Both the position numbers and the translations under genes were made by a program. 64,000 bases of DNA. It comes from Candidatus Puniceispirillum sp. (GTDB lineage Bacteria; Pseudomonadota; Alphaproteobacteria; Caedimonadales; UBA1908). The number at the start of each line of letters is the position of its first letter. The first letter of the stretch is position 1. Below, piece after piece: positions 56,843 to 64,000 of this stretch. The notes under the pieces were generated by a model that saw only the letters and a program-made list of their open reading frames with translations, was not told where the DNA came from and searched no databases. The stretch lies in assembly GCA_013822015.1 (NCBI GenBank), contig PNJU01000008.1:1-64000 (forward strand), given 5' to 3'.

Positions 56843-57159
56843 CGGGTCTCCCGTTATTTCAATGCACTCCCGGCCTTATCTTACCATTATCACAGACATT
56901 TCCCACAGATTTTTCAACACATATCACATGTGTTATGTGCGAATACTCTCATTACTTGACTCATTTTTTATCCCAAAAAACTCTTGGATTATAATGTGAT
57001 AAGGTATATCATCGAACAACTACGTATTTTTTGTTTGAAGTTGTGACTTTTTGGCAATAAGATGAAATTGCAAAGATGTGTGTTTTTGACCCTCCTTTGC
57101 AAGGATTTGCAACGATAAATTATGCCAGCCCCCCAGGGGCCACTTATATGGAGAATAAT
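56843..57159. other. Divergent intergenic region upstream of hfq
   Basis: 317 bp without a gene. It is AT-rich from about 56900. A consensus -10 TATAAT lies at 56990-56995 on the plus strand, but its -35 (TTTATC) is poor. A GTTTGAAGTTGTGAC stretch near 57030 and the hfq SD (GGAG at 57149-57152) follow. No RNA gene or repeat recognised. Confidence 0.4.
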
Positions 57160-57414
57160 ATGGCAGCAGATAAAGGGCAAAGTCTTCAAGACGTCTTCTT
57201 GAATACGATGCGCAAGAACAAGGCCCCCCTTACGGTCTTTTTGGTTAATGGTGTAAAATTGCAAGGTATTATCACGTGGTTTGATAGCTTCTCGATTTTG
57301 CTGCGTCGCGACGCCCAATCACAACTTGTGTACAAGCACGCCATTTCAACCATTATGCCCATGGGTGCTGTACCTTTGTATGACGCTGAAACGGACCCAA
57401 CGCCAGCGTCTTAA
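57160..57414 (+). CDS. hfq: RNA chaperone Hfq
   Basis: 84 residues from ATG 57160 ([15 protein letters not shown]), GGAG 7 nt upstream. Sm1 motif [20 protein letters not shown] and Sm2 motif [13 protein letters not shown] are intact. Hexameric RNA chaperone for small-RNA pairing. Nine bp ahead of hflX, the conserved order. Confidence 0.98.
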   Translation: MAADKGQSLQDVFLNTMRKNKAPLTVFLVNGVKLQGIITWFDSFSILLRRDAQSQLVYKHAISTIMPMGAVPLYDAETDPTPAS

Positions 57415-57423
57415 TCACACACC

Positions 57424-58791
57424 GTGGATAACGATCACATCTCTCAAACAGATCAGAACACGGTTAACAGGCGGGTGGTGGTTATCCACCCTGCCAAAAA
57501 GTCAAAAGAGTCTACCTCCCACGGTGATGACGCTGCCCGCTTAGAAGAGGCTTGCGGCCTTGCACTGGCCATTGATTTGGAAGTTGTGCACAGAGAAGTC
57601 ATCCCTGTGCGCGAGGAGCGTCCCTCAACGCTTCTGGGCAAAGGCGCAGTCGACATCCTTCAAACCATGATTGCCAACGCAGAAGCATCTCTTGTGGTGG
57701 TTGACGCGGCCCTTTCTCCCATTCAGCAGCGCAACCTTGAAAAGGCCTGGAAGTGCAAGGTCATTGATCGCACGGGGCTTATCTTAGAGATCTTTGGCGC
57801 CAGGGCGCGCACGTCTGAGGGTAGCCTGCAGGTTGAGCTTGCCGCCCTCATGTACCAACGCAGCCGCTTGGTGCGTTCCTGGACCCACCTAGAGCGTCAG
57901 CGTGGCGGCCTTGGCTTCATTGGAGGCCCTGGCGAGACCCAACTGGAAATCGATCGGCGCCTCATCACAAACCGCATTGTCAAAATTAAAAAGGAACTCG
58001 CCCAGGTCAAGCGCACCCGCGCCCTTCACCGCAAAGCAAGAAGACGCGTCCCCTACCCCATTGTCGCCCTTGTGGGATACACCAATGCAGGAAAGTCGAC
58101 CCTTTTTAACCGCCTGACCAAGGCGGACGTTTTTGCCAAGGATCTGCTGTTTGCGACCTTGGATCCCACCATGCGCGGCGTGCGACTGCCCTCGGGACGC
58201 GAAATTATCCTGTCCGACACCGTTGGCTTTATCTCTGATCTGCCGACCCAGCTTATTGCGGCCTTCCAGGCAACCTTAGAGGAGGTCCTTGAGGCAGATC
58301 TTATTTTGCACGTACGCGACATCTCACATCCCCAAAGCGAGAAGCAAAACCAAGACGTGCGCCAGGTCCTAGAAGAAATGGGCCTGACCACGATCCTTGA
58401 GGAGGGCATCATGGAGGTCCTCAATAAGGCAGATCTTGTGCCCCACCTGGATGACATGCCCCGCCTACCCTCAAACCGCGTGTATGTGAGCGCGCTGACA
58501 GGACAAGGGATCGATGATCTACTCAAACTCATCGACGACCGCCTGGCCCTCACTGAAAATGTTTACAGATACGCCATTGACTTTGAAGAAGGCCAAGCCA
58601 TTGCGTGGCTCCACGCCCACGGCGAGGTGCTTTTACAAAAGGATGAAGAGAGCGCTTTGTTTTTGGACGTACGCATGAGCGCAACCAACGCCCATCGTTT
58701 CGCCAAAAAGTTCCCGCATCTTATGATCAAGAGCCTGCAGCTCCTGAAAGCCCACACGGATCAAACGGACGTCAGCTCTTTGGACGATTGA
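57424..58791 (+). CDS. hflX: GTPase HflX
   Basis: 455 residues from GTG 57424. N-terminal HflX domain with the glycine-rich RGGLGFIGGPGETQLEIDRR segment; GTPase motifs G1 VGYTNAGKST, G3 DTVGFISDLP and G4 NKADLV. Ribosome-associated GTPase that splits stalled ribosomes. Downstream of hfq. The GTG start has no evident SD and may be translationally coupled to hfq. Confidence 0.96.
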   Translation: MDNDHISQTDQNTVNRRVVVIHPAKKSKESTSHGDDAARLEEACGLALAIDLEVVHREVIPVREERPSTLLGKGAVDILQTMIANAEASLVVVDAALSPIQQRNLEKAWKCKVIDRTGLILEIFGARARTSEGSLQVELAALMYQRSRLVRSWTHLERQRGGLGFIGGPGETQLEIDRRLITNRIVKIKKELAQVKRTRALHRKARRRVPYPIVALVGYTNAGKSTLFNRLTKADVFAKDLLFATLDPTMRGVRLPSGREIILSDTVGFISDLPTQLIAAFQATLEEVLEADLILHVRDISHPQSEKQNQDVRQVLEEMGLTTILEEGIMEVLNKADLVPHLDDMPRLPSNRVYVSALTGQGIDDLLKLIDDRLALTENVYRYAIDFEEGQAIAWLHAHGEVLLQKDEESALFLDVRMSATNAHRFAKKFPHLMIKSLQLLKAHTDQTDVSSLDD

Positions 58792-58794
58792 TGC

Positions 58795-59100
58795 TCAACT
58801 AAAAAACCCACCCACGGCCTCGTGCCACCTTGTGGGCGTGAAAGCAATCACCTCATAGGTCGCCAGTTCATGGCTTTGGAATGGATCTTGCGCAAGGATC
58901 TCTTCGAGCTTCTCTTTACTTTCGCACCGGGCAAGAATCACGCCACCCTGCCGGGGCGCTTGGGGGCCGGACATTAAAAAGACCCCTGCCCCATAAAAGC
59001 GATCCAAAAACGCCATGTGACCCTGGCGAAAGGCATCTATCGTCTCCAAGGGCACTTTATACCTCAAAATCACAACAAAAAAGCCGGCACCTTGCGCCAT
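58795..59100 (-). CDS. YciI family protein
   Basis: 101 residues from ATG 59100 (MAQGAGFFVVILRYKVPL), chosen because GGGAGAG lies 8-9 nt upstream; ATG 59127 adds nine residues. Dimeric alpha-beta ferredoxin-like fold: RQGHMAFLDRFYGAGVF, MSGPQAPRQGGVILA and AQDPFQSHELATYEVIAF match YciI, with the conserved His-Asp pair region (HMAFLDRF). Small-molecule role unknown. Converges on hflX (3 bp apart). Confidence 0.9.
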   Translation of the reverse strand: MAQGAGFFVVILRYKVPLETIDAFRQGHMAFLDRFYGAGVFLMSGPQAPRQGGVILARCESKEKLEEILAQDPFQSHELATYEVIAFTPTRWHEAVGGFFS

Positions 59101-59158
59101 CACATGATCTCTCCCAACATTTTCCATATGGTGAGTGTGTCACAAAAGGCGGATTTGT

Positions 59159-60001
59159 CTAGATAGTGTCGTCAAATTATCACATTTGCTGTATAGTGAT
59201 TGCTGAATCTATTTTTGGAGACAGCAATGGGATCTCACCGCCGGCACGATATATCAGATAAAGTGTGGACATTACTCCAGCCGCATTTACCTGGAAGAAA
59301 AGGAAGCGTTGGCCGCCCTTCGTCAGATAATCGTTTATTTATCAATGGTATTTTCTGGATTTTGCGCACAGGTGCTCCGTGGCGTGATCTGCCGCCGGAT
59401 TACGGAGACTGGAAGAACACGCAAAGACGCTTTTGCCGGTGGAGAGACCGTGGTATTTGGGAAAAGCTGCTGGAAGTCTTTGCGGATGAACCCGATTGCC
59501 AATGGCTTATGATTGATGCGAGTCATTGCAAGGTGCACCCTCACGCAAGCGGCGCAAAGGGAGGAAATCAGGACATGGGTCGCACAAAAGGGGGCTCAAC
59601 ACAAAGATACATCTGGCCGTGGATGCGCATGGTATGCCGATCCGAGCGATTATTACGGCAGGTACCGTTGCTGATTGTACGCAGGCTGCGCACTTGATCC
59701 ATGGGCTGACTGCCCAAATGCTGATGGCCGACAAGGGCTACGGGTGGCAACGCAATTGTTGCTCAGGCCTTATCACAGGGCATGCAGCCCGTGATCCCAC
59801 CGAAGAAAAACCGCAAAGATCAGCGCGCATACGACAAGGACTTTTACAAGCTCCGTCACCTTGTTGAGAACGCCTTTCTTCATCTCAAGCGTTGGCGAGG
59901 CATTGCAACACGCTACGCAAAACATACCGCTTCCTTCCTCGCAGCTGTCCACATCAGATGCATCGACCTATGGAGTAAAATAATTTGACGACACTATCTA
60001 G
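59159..60001 (+). mobile_element. IS5 family (IS427-type) insertion sequence, inactivated
   Basis: Perfect 18-bp terminal inverted repeats (59163-59180 and 59980-59997), ATAGTGTCGTCAAATTAT on the left, each flanked by CTAG (59159-59162 and 59998-60001), a target duplication. Total about 835 bp plus duplication. Encodes a DDE transposase split by a probable programmed -1 shift and an additional 1-nt insertion. It lies directly between the YciI gene and the stop codon of the downstream subtilase gene. Confidence 0.9.
59227..59988 (+). pseudogene. IS5/IS427 transposase, two-frame gene with extra frameshift
   Basis: The first frame starts at ATG 59227 (MGSHRRHDISDKVWTLLQP, RTGAPWRDLPPDYG, WLMIDASHCKVHPHA with the first Asp). 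A -1 shift near ACAAAAGGGGG (59582-59592) joins the second frame (GLNTKIHLAVDAHGMPIR, VADCTQA, MADKGY). There the frame breaks again at about 59742-59744, where one extra G is present (TACGGGTGGC); the original frame then gives QPVIPPKKNRKDQRAYDKDF and ENAFLHLKRWRGIATRYAK with the final Glu. The first shift is typical for IS427; the second is a lesion. Confidence 0.8.
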
Positions 60002-61851
60002 GCGACTTGTCTTGCCACGCGTCCAAAGAACGCGAAGGCACGGCGTGTATTTTGTGCTTGGCACTCACCAAGACGCATCTTTGCGATTCCACGCAGTGAA
60101 GCGGGCACGTTGTGACATGCCAGCACCTTCTCGTACCAGTGGCTTGCAAGGTCCGTGTCCACCACAAAACCAAAGCGCCCTGTCTCATGACACATGCCTA
60201 GGGTGATAAAGAGAAAGGGATTACCTTGGGATTTTGCCCCAAGAGGGCGGGTGCGCAAATGCGCCTCTGCCTTTTGCATCATGGCATTCATCACATCTGC
60301 ACCAAGATCCCAGCCCCACTTACCTTTCGCACGCATCTCCATGTCTAACAAAACGGATTCTATTTTATAGGTGTTGAAAAAATCATAATCCCCCATGCAC
60401 TGCAGCAACCTTAAGCATATAGGAATCTCCTGTTTATCTCCCAGAAGAGTCCCATGGACGTCACCCATGGCGCCTTGTACGCCCAAATCATCTAGACACG
60501 TAGAAAGCATCGGCAAATCCGCTTTTTTATACGTCATCATACAAAGCTCTAAGATATCCTCATCTGTCTGTGCGCCACATGCGTAAGGCAAAAATTCATT
60601 TACGATGGCTGGACTGACTCCTTGAATGTTACTCAGGAAGAGGTACGTCGCACAACCAGGGTAAATTTTGCTAAAGGGTGAGTGCACAAGAGAGTTCGCA
60701 AACCCCTTAAAAGAGCAGTGCTTTTTTTGGTATATCTCTTCCACTTCTTGCAACATTTGGACGGCGTCACCACGCGCAACCACAAAGGACTCATTTGCCC
60801 CCTCAAAAATCTGCCTATTCGTCATAAAGTGAGACGCAGGATACCCGAAGGTCATCACATAATTGCTTGTGTTGCGCGCGGCTGCAACCCACTGAAACAT
60901 GTGATAATCTTGACAGAAGGCGTCATAATCAGGCTCTGTTTCTTGGCGCGTTGGATGGGGACTGGGCAGCGCATTTTGCATCACGTGCGCAGCCGCGTGC
61001 GCGTAATCCACGTAACCTCTTCCATGCTTGCCTGGCTCATACGCATGGGGGTTGCGGGGTTTTTTTGCCGTTTCAAGAAGCACCCCAGCGGCATCATTTG
61101 AGGCCAGTCCATAAACCTGGCAAAGCCTTGCAATGCACCCTGCAATGCGCGGGGCTGCAAATGAGCTTCCACCCGTTTCCCCCAACTCACCTGGCGCCAC
61201 CAGGGAGCGCTCTTGGTAAAACGCGCGCATGTCAAAGTCCTTTGGCGTCATAGAAAAAGTTGACACAATTTCTTCTTGTTGATGCGCGTCTCTTTGGGAC
61301 CATATGGCAAATGTCAGCTGGTGCTTTACACGCGCAAGCATTTCTTTACTCGCCTGTGGATAAGGATATCCACGGGGAGACATCCCTTTATTGCCAATGG
61401 CCACAACGAAATGTGCCTCAGGAAAGTGGCGGGCTAAGGCGTACAGTAGTGCAAAATCATGACTCTCACCGCAATACCCTGTGATAGATATGTTCACAAT
61501 AGCAAACTTCTCGTTCACAAAAATATCAAAGAAATCTGCGATACCGCGCCCTTGTAAGTCGGATAACTCAGCATTGAAAATACGGCTCGAGGCGTCTGTT
61601 TGTGAAAATGCATTCAAAACATGTGTCATATGACTGTGCTCTGCCGCATCAAGAATCAACACATTTGGCTGAACATTGCCGATCACTTCAGCTGTACCAG
61701 CAAAACCCATGCGATGGCGCATGGCATGGGTGTCTAGCTCACATAAAGTCGGCTCACCCCCAGAAGATGGAGCGGTTGGCGAAGCGCTTACCGTCACATT
61801 GGCAAGAAAAAGAATCAGAGATAAATACTTAACAGCCGATTGAGCAATCAT
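59998..61851 (-). CDS. Exported subtilase with compact catalytic site
   Basis: 617 residues, signal peptide MIAQSAVKYLSLILFLANVT. S8-like: Asp in NVLILDAAEH (D68), His in HSHMTHV (H72-H77), oxyanion Asn in FVVAIGNKG (N154) and Ser in GSSFAAPRIAGC (S230). D and H are only ~6-9 residues apart, against ~30-60 in usual S8 enzymes, so the fold between them is shortened. The C-terminal ~330 residues are Cys-rich and end in Sel1-like helices (ASHWYEKVLACHNVPASL). The TAG stop is formed by the CTAG at the IS boundary; it existed before the insertion. Confidence 0.8.
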   Translation of the reverse strand: MIAQSAVKYLSLILFLANVTVSASPTAPSSGGEPTLCELDTHAMRHRMGFAGTAEVIGNVQPNVLILDAAEHSHMTHVLNAFSQTDASSRIFNAELSDLQGRGIADFFDIFVNEKFAIVNISITGYCGESHDFALLYALARHFPEAHFVVAIGNKGMSPRGYPYPQASKEMLARVKHQLTFAIWSQRDAHQQEEIVSTFSMTPKDFDMRAFYQERSLVAPGELGETGGSSFAAPRIAGCIARLCQVYGLASNDAAGVLLETAKKPRNPHAYEPGKHGRGYVDYAHAAAHVMQNALPSPHPTRQETEPDYDAFCQDYHMFQWVAAARNTSNYVMTFGYPASHFMTNRQIFEGANESFVVARGDAVQMLQEVEEIYQKKHCSFKGFANSLVHSPFSKIYPGCATYLFLSNIQGVSPAIVNEFLPYACGAQTDEDILELCMMTYKKADLPMLSTCLDDLGVQGAMGDVHGTLLGDKQEIPICLRLLQCMGDYDFFNTYKIESVLLDMEMRAKGKWGWDLGADVMNAMMQKAEAHLRTRPLGAKSQGNPFLFITLGMCHETGRFGFVVDTDLASHWYEKVLACHNVPASLRGIAKMRLGECQAQNTRRAFAFFGRVARQVA

Positions 61852-61944
61852 GTTCTCATATAGTCCTTTATGGATATTTTTTATATAGGATTTATATATA
61901 TGATTACAAAATTCTCACTTCAAGGACTTTGTCAAAAATATGAT

Positions 61945-62991
61945 TTATTTGAGCTCCTTATTTTCGCCCTCCTTGCGTATCCCGCTTTTCTGGGACACCG
62001 CCCAATCTTTTTCAAATACCTCCTGTACGCGCGCAATGAGGGCCTCATTTTCGCTCGCGACACCCAGCTCCCTGGCCCCGTCCAAGGTAGGCGCATAAAA
62101 GTTGCTTGATCCCAGATACATGGTGCGCCCATCCACAATGACAATTTTTGCGTGGATATAGAGGTGTGTTGCCAGATTAAGCTGAGCGCCCGCCTCCATG
62201 AGCAGATTTTGACTGGGAATATTGGGATCCTTTTTGGGACCAAAGGGAAAGGCCATCATGAGAAGGCGCACCTGAACACCCGCGCGCGCAGCCCCAGCAA
62301 GTGCCAAGGCAAGCCCCTCGTCCTGGACACTTTGCTGATAGACATCGATGCTTTTTTGCGCGCTGTTTATAAGGGCAAGAAAAGTGCTTCTGCCGTTGTC
62401 TGGTCCCCACACAAGATGGGCGTCTTTAAGGGGAAGCCTTGCATCCTTGATATCGGCTTGAAAAACACGCGCCATCTCCTCAACGCGCGCCTTATCCAAA
62501 ATAGGAACGGCAAAGTCACGTGCGGGCTTGATGCCCTTGTCGGTGATCCCATCAAAGGACTCCGCGTCCAGATTCCCTGTGGACACAAGGCCCCACTGAC
62601 CATCCACCAATATCATCTTATGGTGGGACTGGGTAAAGCGTTTTGACAGGGTATAGAGCGTTGCAAAATCCTTTAATGCGGCCACGGGCGAGGCCGCATT
62701 CCCGCTACCCCCATGCTGATAAGTATCCTCTTCCAGAAGCAAATGAATGGATACGCCGCGCTGGGAGGCAGCTTTCAAAGCAGCAATAATCTGGGGATCA
62801 GTCAACTTATAGGCGGACATCTCAATGGTCTTCTCAGCCCCTGCAATGGCGTCAAGCCAGGGGTTACGCCCCGCATCCGGCAGCACAAAGACCGTATCGT
62901 CTTGCCACCCCTTGGGGAGCCCCGCCTGTGCCTGCAGCGCAATGGAGCTCATCAACACACAAACAGCTATAATACGAGAACGCCTAAACAT
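61945..62991 (-). CDS. Exported phospholipase D family protein
   Basis: 348 residues, signal peptide MFRRSRIIAVCVLMSSIALQ ending AQAG. Two HKD motifs: H123-x-K125-x4-D130 (SHHKMILVDG) and H280-x-K282-x4-D287 (YIHAKIVIVDG), each followed by a G-N/S-x-N segment (STGNLD, LGSSNF). PLD superfamily hydrolase or transphosphatidylase; the signal peptide sets it apart from membrane-bound cardiolipin synthases. Located 24 bp after rlmH on the same strand. Confidence 0.88.
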   Translation of the reverse strand: MFRRSRIIAVCVLMSSIALQAQAGLPKGWQDDTVFVLPDAGRNPWLDAIAGAEKTIEMSAYKLTDPQIIAALKAASQRGVSIHLLLEEDTYQHGGSGNAASPVAALKDFATLYTLSKRFTQSHHKMILVDGQWGLVSTGNLDAESFDGITDKGIKPARDFAVPILDKARVEEMARVFQADIKDARLPLKDAHLVWGPDNGRSTFLALINSAQKSIDVYQQSVQDEGLALALAGAARAGVQVRLLMMAFPFGPKKDPNIPSQNLLMEAGAQLNLATHLYIHAKIVIVDGRTMYLGSSNFYAPTLDGARELGVASENEALIARVQEVFEKDWAVSQKSGIRKEGENKELK

Positions 62992-63015
62992 GTTTTTTCC
63001 CTCTTTCTTTCGTGA

Positions 63016-63474
63016 CTAGTCTCTGTGGTAGGGGTGCCCTGCCGCAATTTGCTGGGCGCGGTAAAGTTGTTCCATCAGCATAACCCGCACAAGCTTATGA
63101 GGCCAGACCATAGTGCCAAAGGACAAGAGAAGGTTCGCGCGTGAGCGCACCGCCTCTGTCAGACCATCGGCGCCCCCAATGATAAAAACAAGCTCGCGCT
63201 TGCCTAATGCGCGCACCTCATCCAATACCTTTGCAAAGCCAGGGCTTGTCATGGCTTTACCCCGCTCATCAAGGGCTATCATAAAAGCGTCTTGGGCGAT
63301 TCCTTTGAGAAGCCACCCCACTTCCTCTTCCTGGACTTGGGCAGGAGCGCCTTTTTTCTTTGCCTCATAGTCCTCAATCATAATCTCACCGCGCATACGT
63401 TTTGCGTACTCAGCAATAAGATCCTCCAAAGGCCCCGCCTTCATGCGCCCAATGGCACGTATTTTTATCTGCAT
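63016..63474 (-). CDS. rlmH: 23S rRNA (pseudouridine(1915)-N3)-methyltransferase
   Basis: 152 residues. SPOUT methyltransferase with IAEYAKRMRGEIMIED, FMIALDERGKAMTSPGFA, VFIIGGADGLTEAVRSRA and a C-terminal HKLVRVMLMEQLYRAQQI ending in HPYHRD. Methylates the pseudouridine in helix 69 of the large subunit. Upstream region 63475-63624 holds no other gene on this strand. Confidence 0.97.
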   Translation of the reverse strand: MQIKIRAIGRMKAGPLEDLIAEYAKRMRGEIMIEDYEAKKKGAPAQVQEEEVGWLLKGIAQDAFMIALDERGKAMTSPGFAKVLDEVRALGKRELVFIIGGADGLTEAVRSRANLLLSFGTMVWPHKLVRVMLMEQLYRAQQIAAGHPYHRD

Positions 63475-63560
63475 AGACTTGATTCACGGTTAATTTAGGG
63501 CATCTTAGCGTGCTTGGCGGCCAATGCATACGTGTGATGGAAAATATTTCACATTTTTTA

Positions 63561-63590
63561 TTGCCAATCTGACATTTATTCCTATATAGA
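63561..63590 (+). promoter_or_regulatory. Promoter of the last exported gene
   Basis: TTGCCA (63561-63566), 18-bp spacer, TATAGA (63585-63590), 34 bp before ATG 63625. Confidence 0.45.
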
Positions 63591-63624
63591 AATCATGCAC
63601 TCTCTGCACTTAAAGGCATCCACT

Positions 63625-64000
63625 ATGAATACATCCAAAAAACACATTAGTCAGGCTCTCCTTCTTTGTACATTTCTCACCAGCGGCGACCTCGTAAACG
63701 CAAGCTCTCAAAACCCCTTTGATGACGCACAGGGTGACGCCCGCCTTGCACAGCTCTTGGCTCCCTCACACGCGACTTTTCTCCAAGATGTGACGCAGGA
63801 CGCCTATAACAATATGAAATTGAGCGTCACCAGCAAAGTAGATGTTATGTGGCGCATTGGCCAGGGCATCATGAGAGGCGATTGGAGCATTTTGGCTGGC
63901 GAGGCTGTGCATCTGACGCTCTGTCACCTGGCAGACCGCACGCAAGTGGAACTTTTTAGCGCCCATGATAAAGATTTTGACAGAGTCTCCTTGGACAGAT
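63625..64000 (+). CDS. Partial exported hypothetical protein (3' end outside window)
   Basis: 125 codons seen, open to the window edge. Signal peptide MNTSKKHISQALLLCTFLTS, cleaved near NASS. Continues with NPFDDAQGDARLAQLLAP, FLQDVTQDAYNNMKLSVTS and a possible helical WRIGQGIMRGDW. Not recognised. Adds to the series of exported proteins. Start supported only by promoter position; no clear SD. Confidence 0.6.
   Translation, partial: MNTSKKHISQALLLCTFLTSGDLVNASSQNPFDDAQGDARLAQLLAPSHATFLQDVTQDAYNNMKLSVTSKVDVMWRIGQGIMRGDWSILAGEAVHLTLCHLADRTQVELFSAHDKDFDRVSLDR

Noticed and set aside
59526-59867. Separate gene inside the IS
   Set aside because: It is the second frame of the transposase, joined by a -1 shift and broken by one extra base.

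Overview
The window reads as a chromosomal segment of a host-associated alphaproteobacterium. Evidence: the order rimP-nusA-infB-rbfA-truB-rpsO-pnp, hfq-hflX and dnaK-dnaJ, an RcdA/DUF1465 cell-cycle protein, alphaproteobacterial-type L31 and glutathione peroxidase, and a very high load of exported, repeat-rich, family-expanded proteins. That mix fits Holosporales-type intracellular bacteria best. The order-level call is inference; G+C looks close to one half and cheY/cheZ suggest a motile stage.

Layout. 1-0.5 kb: 5' part of an exported protein with 80-residue repeats. 0.7-11.1 kb (minus): peroxiredoxin, nitronate monooxygenase-like gene, then the translation/RNA-decay operon pnp to rimP, preceded by a possible leader peptide and a terminator. 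11.2-18.0 kb (minus): six tandem exported paralogs (family A), two broken by an in-frame UGA, with a glutathione peroxidase inserted. 18.2-20.1 kb: cheY, cheZ, rcdA, rpmE. 20.2-31.6 kb: mixed housekeeping and orphan genes (membrane protein, 2H phosphoesterase, S8-like protease with an altered catalytic residue, AT-rich PIN-like gene, AlkD-like, pirin, ftsB, prs, trmJ). 31.7-43.8 kb: a second exported expansion (family B, three long and two short members on minus), glyA, and a 1061-residue exported protein with an OTU-like protease region and a C-terminal repeat array related to family B. 43.9-50 kb: dnaJ, dnaK, valS. 50.3-56.8 kb: a degenerate histidine-kinase-like membrane protein overlapping a STAND-type NTPase with an export signal, then a large periplasmic TPR protein. 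57.2-59.1 kb: hfq, hflX, YciI. 59.2-60.0 kb: a decayed IS5/IS427-type element inserted exactly at the stop codon of a subtilase gene. 60-64 kb: subtilase, exported phospholipase D, rlmH, and the start of another exported protein.

The strongest novelty is the 31.7-43.8 kb island: an exported OTU-like protein sharing a repeat module with neighbouring exported paralogs. Three of these proteins carry a short basic motif resembling the c-Myc nuclear localisation signal. This suggests, by inference only, a set of host-directed effectors. Other points to check are the two UGA-interrupted paralogs, a leader-peptide/terminator arrangement before rimP, a ROSE-like thermometer at the dnaK ribosome binding site, and the exported STAND NTPase. 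No tRNA, rRNA or CRISPR array was recognised.
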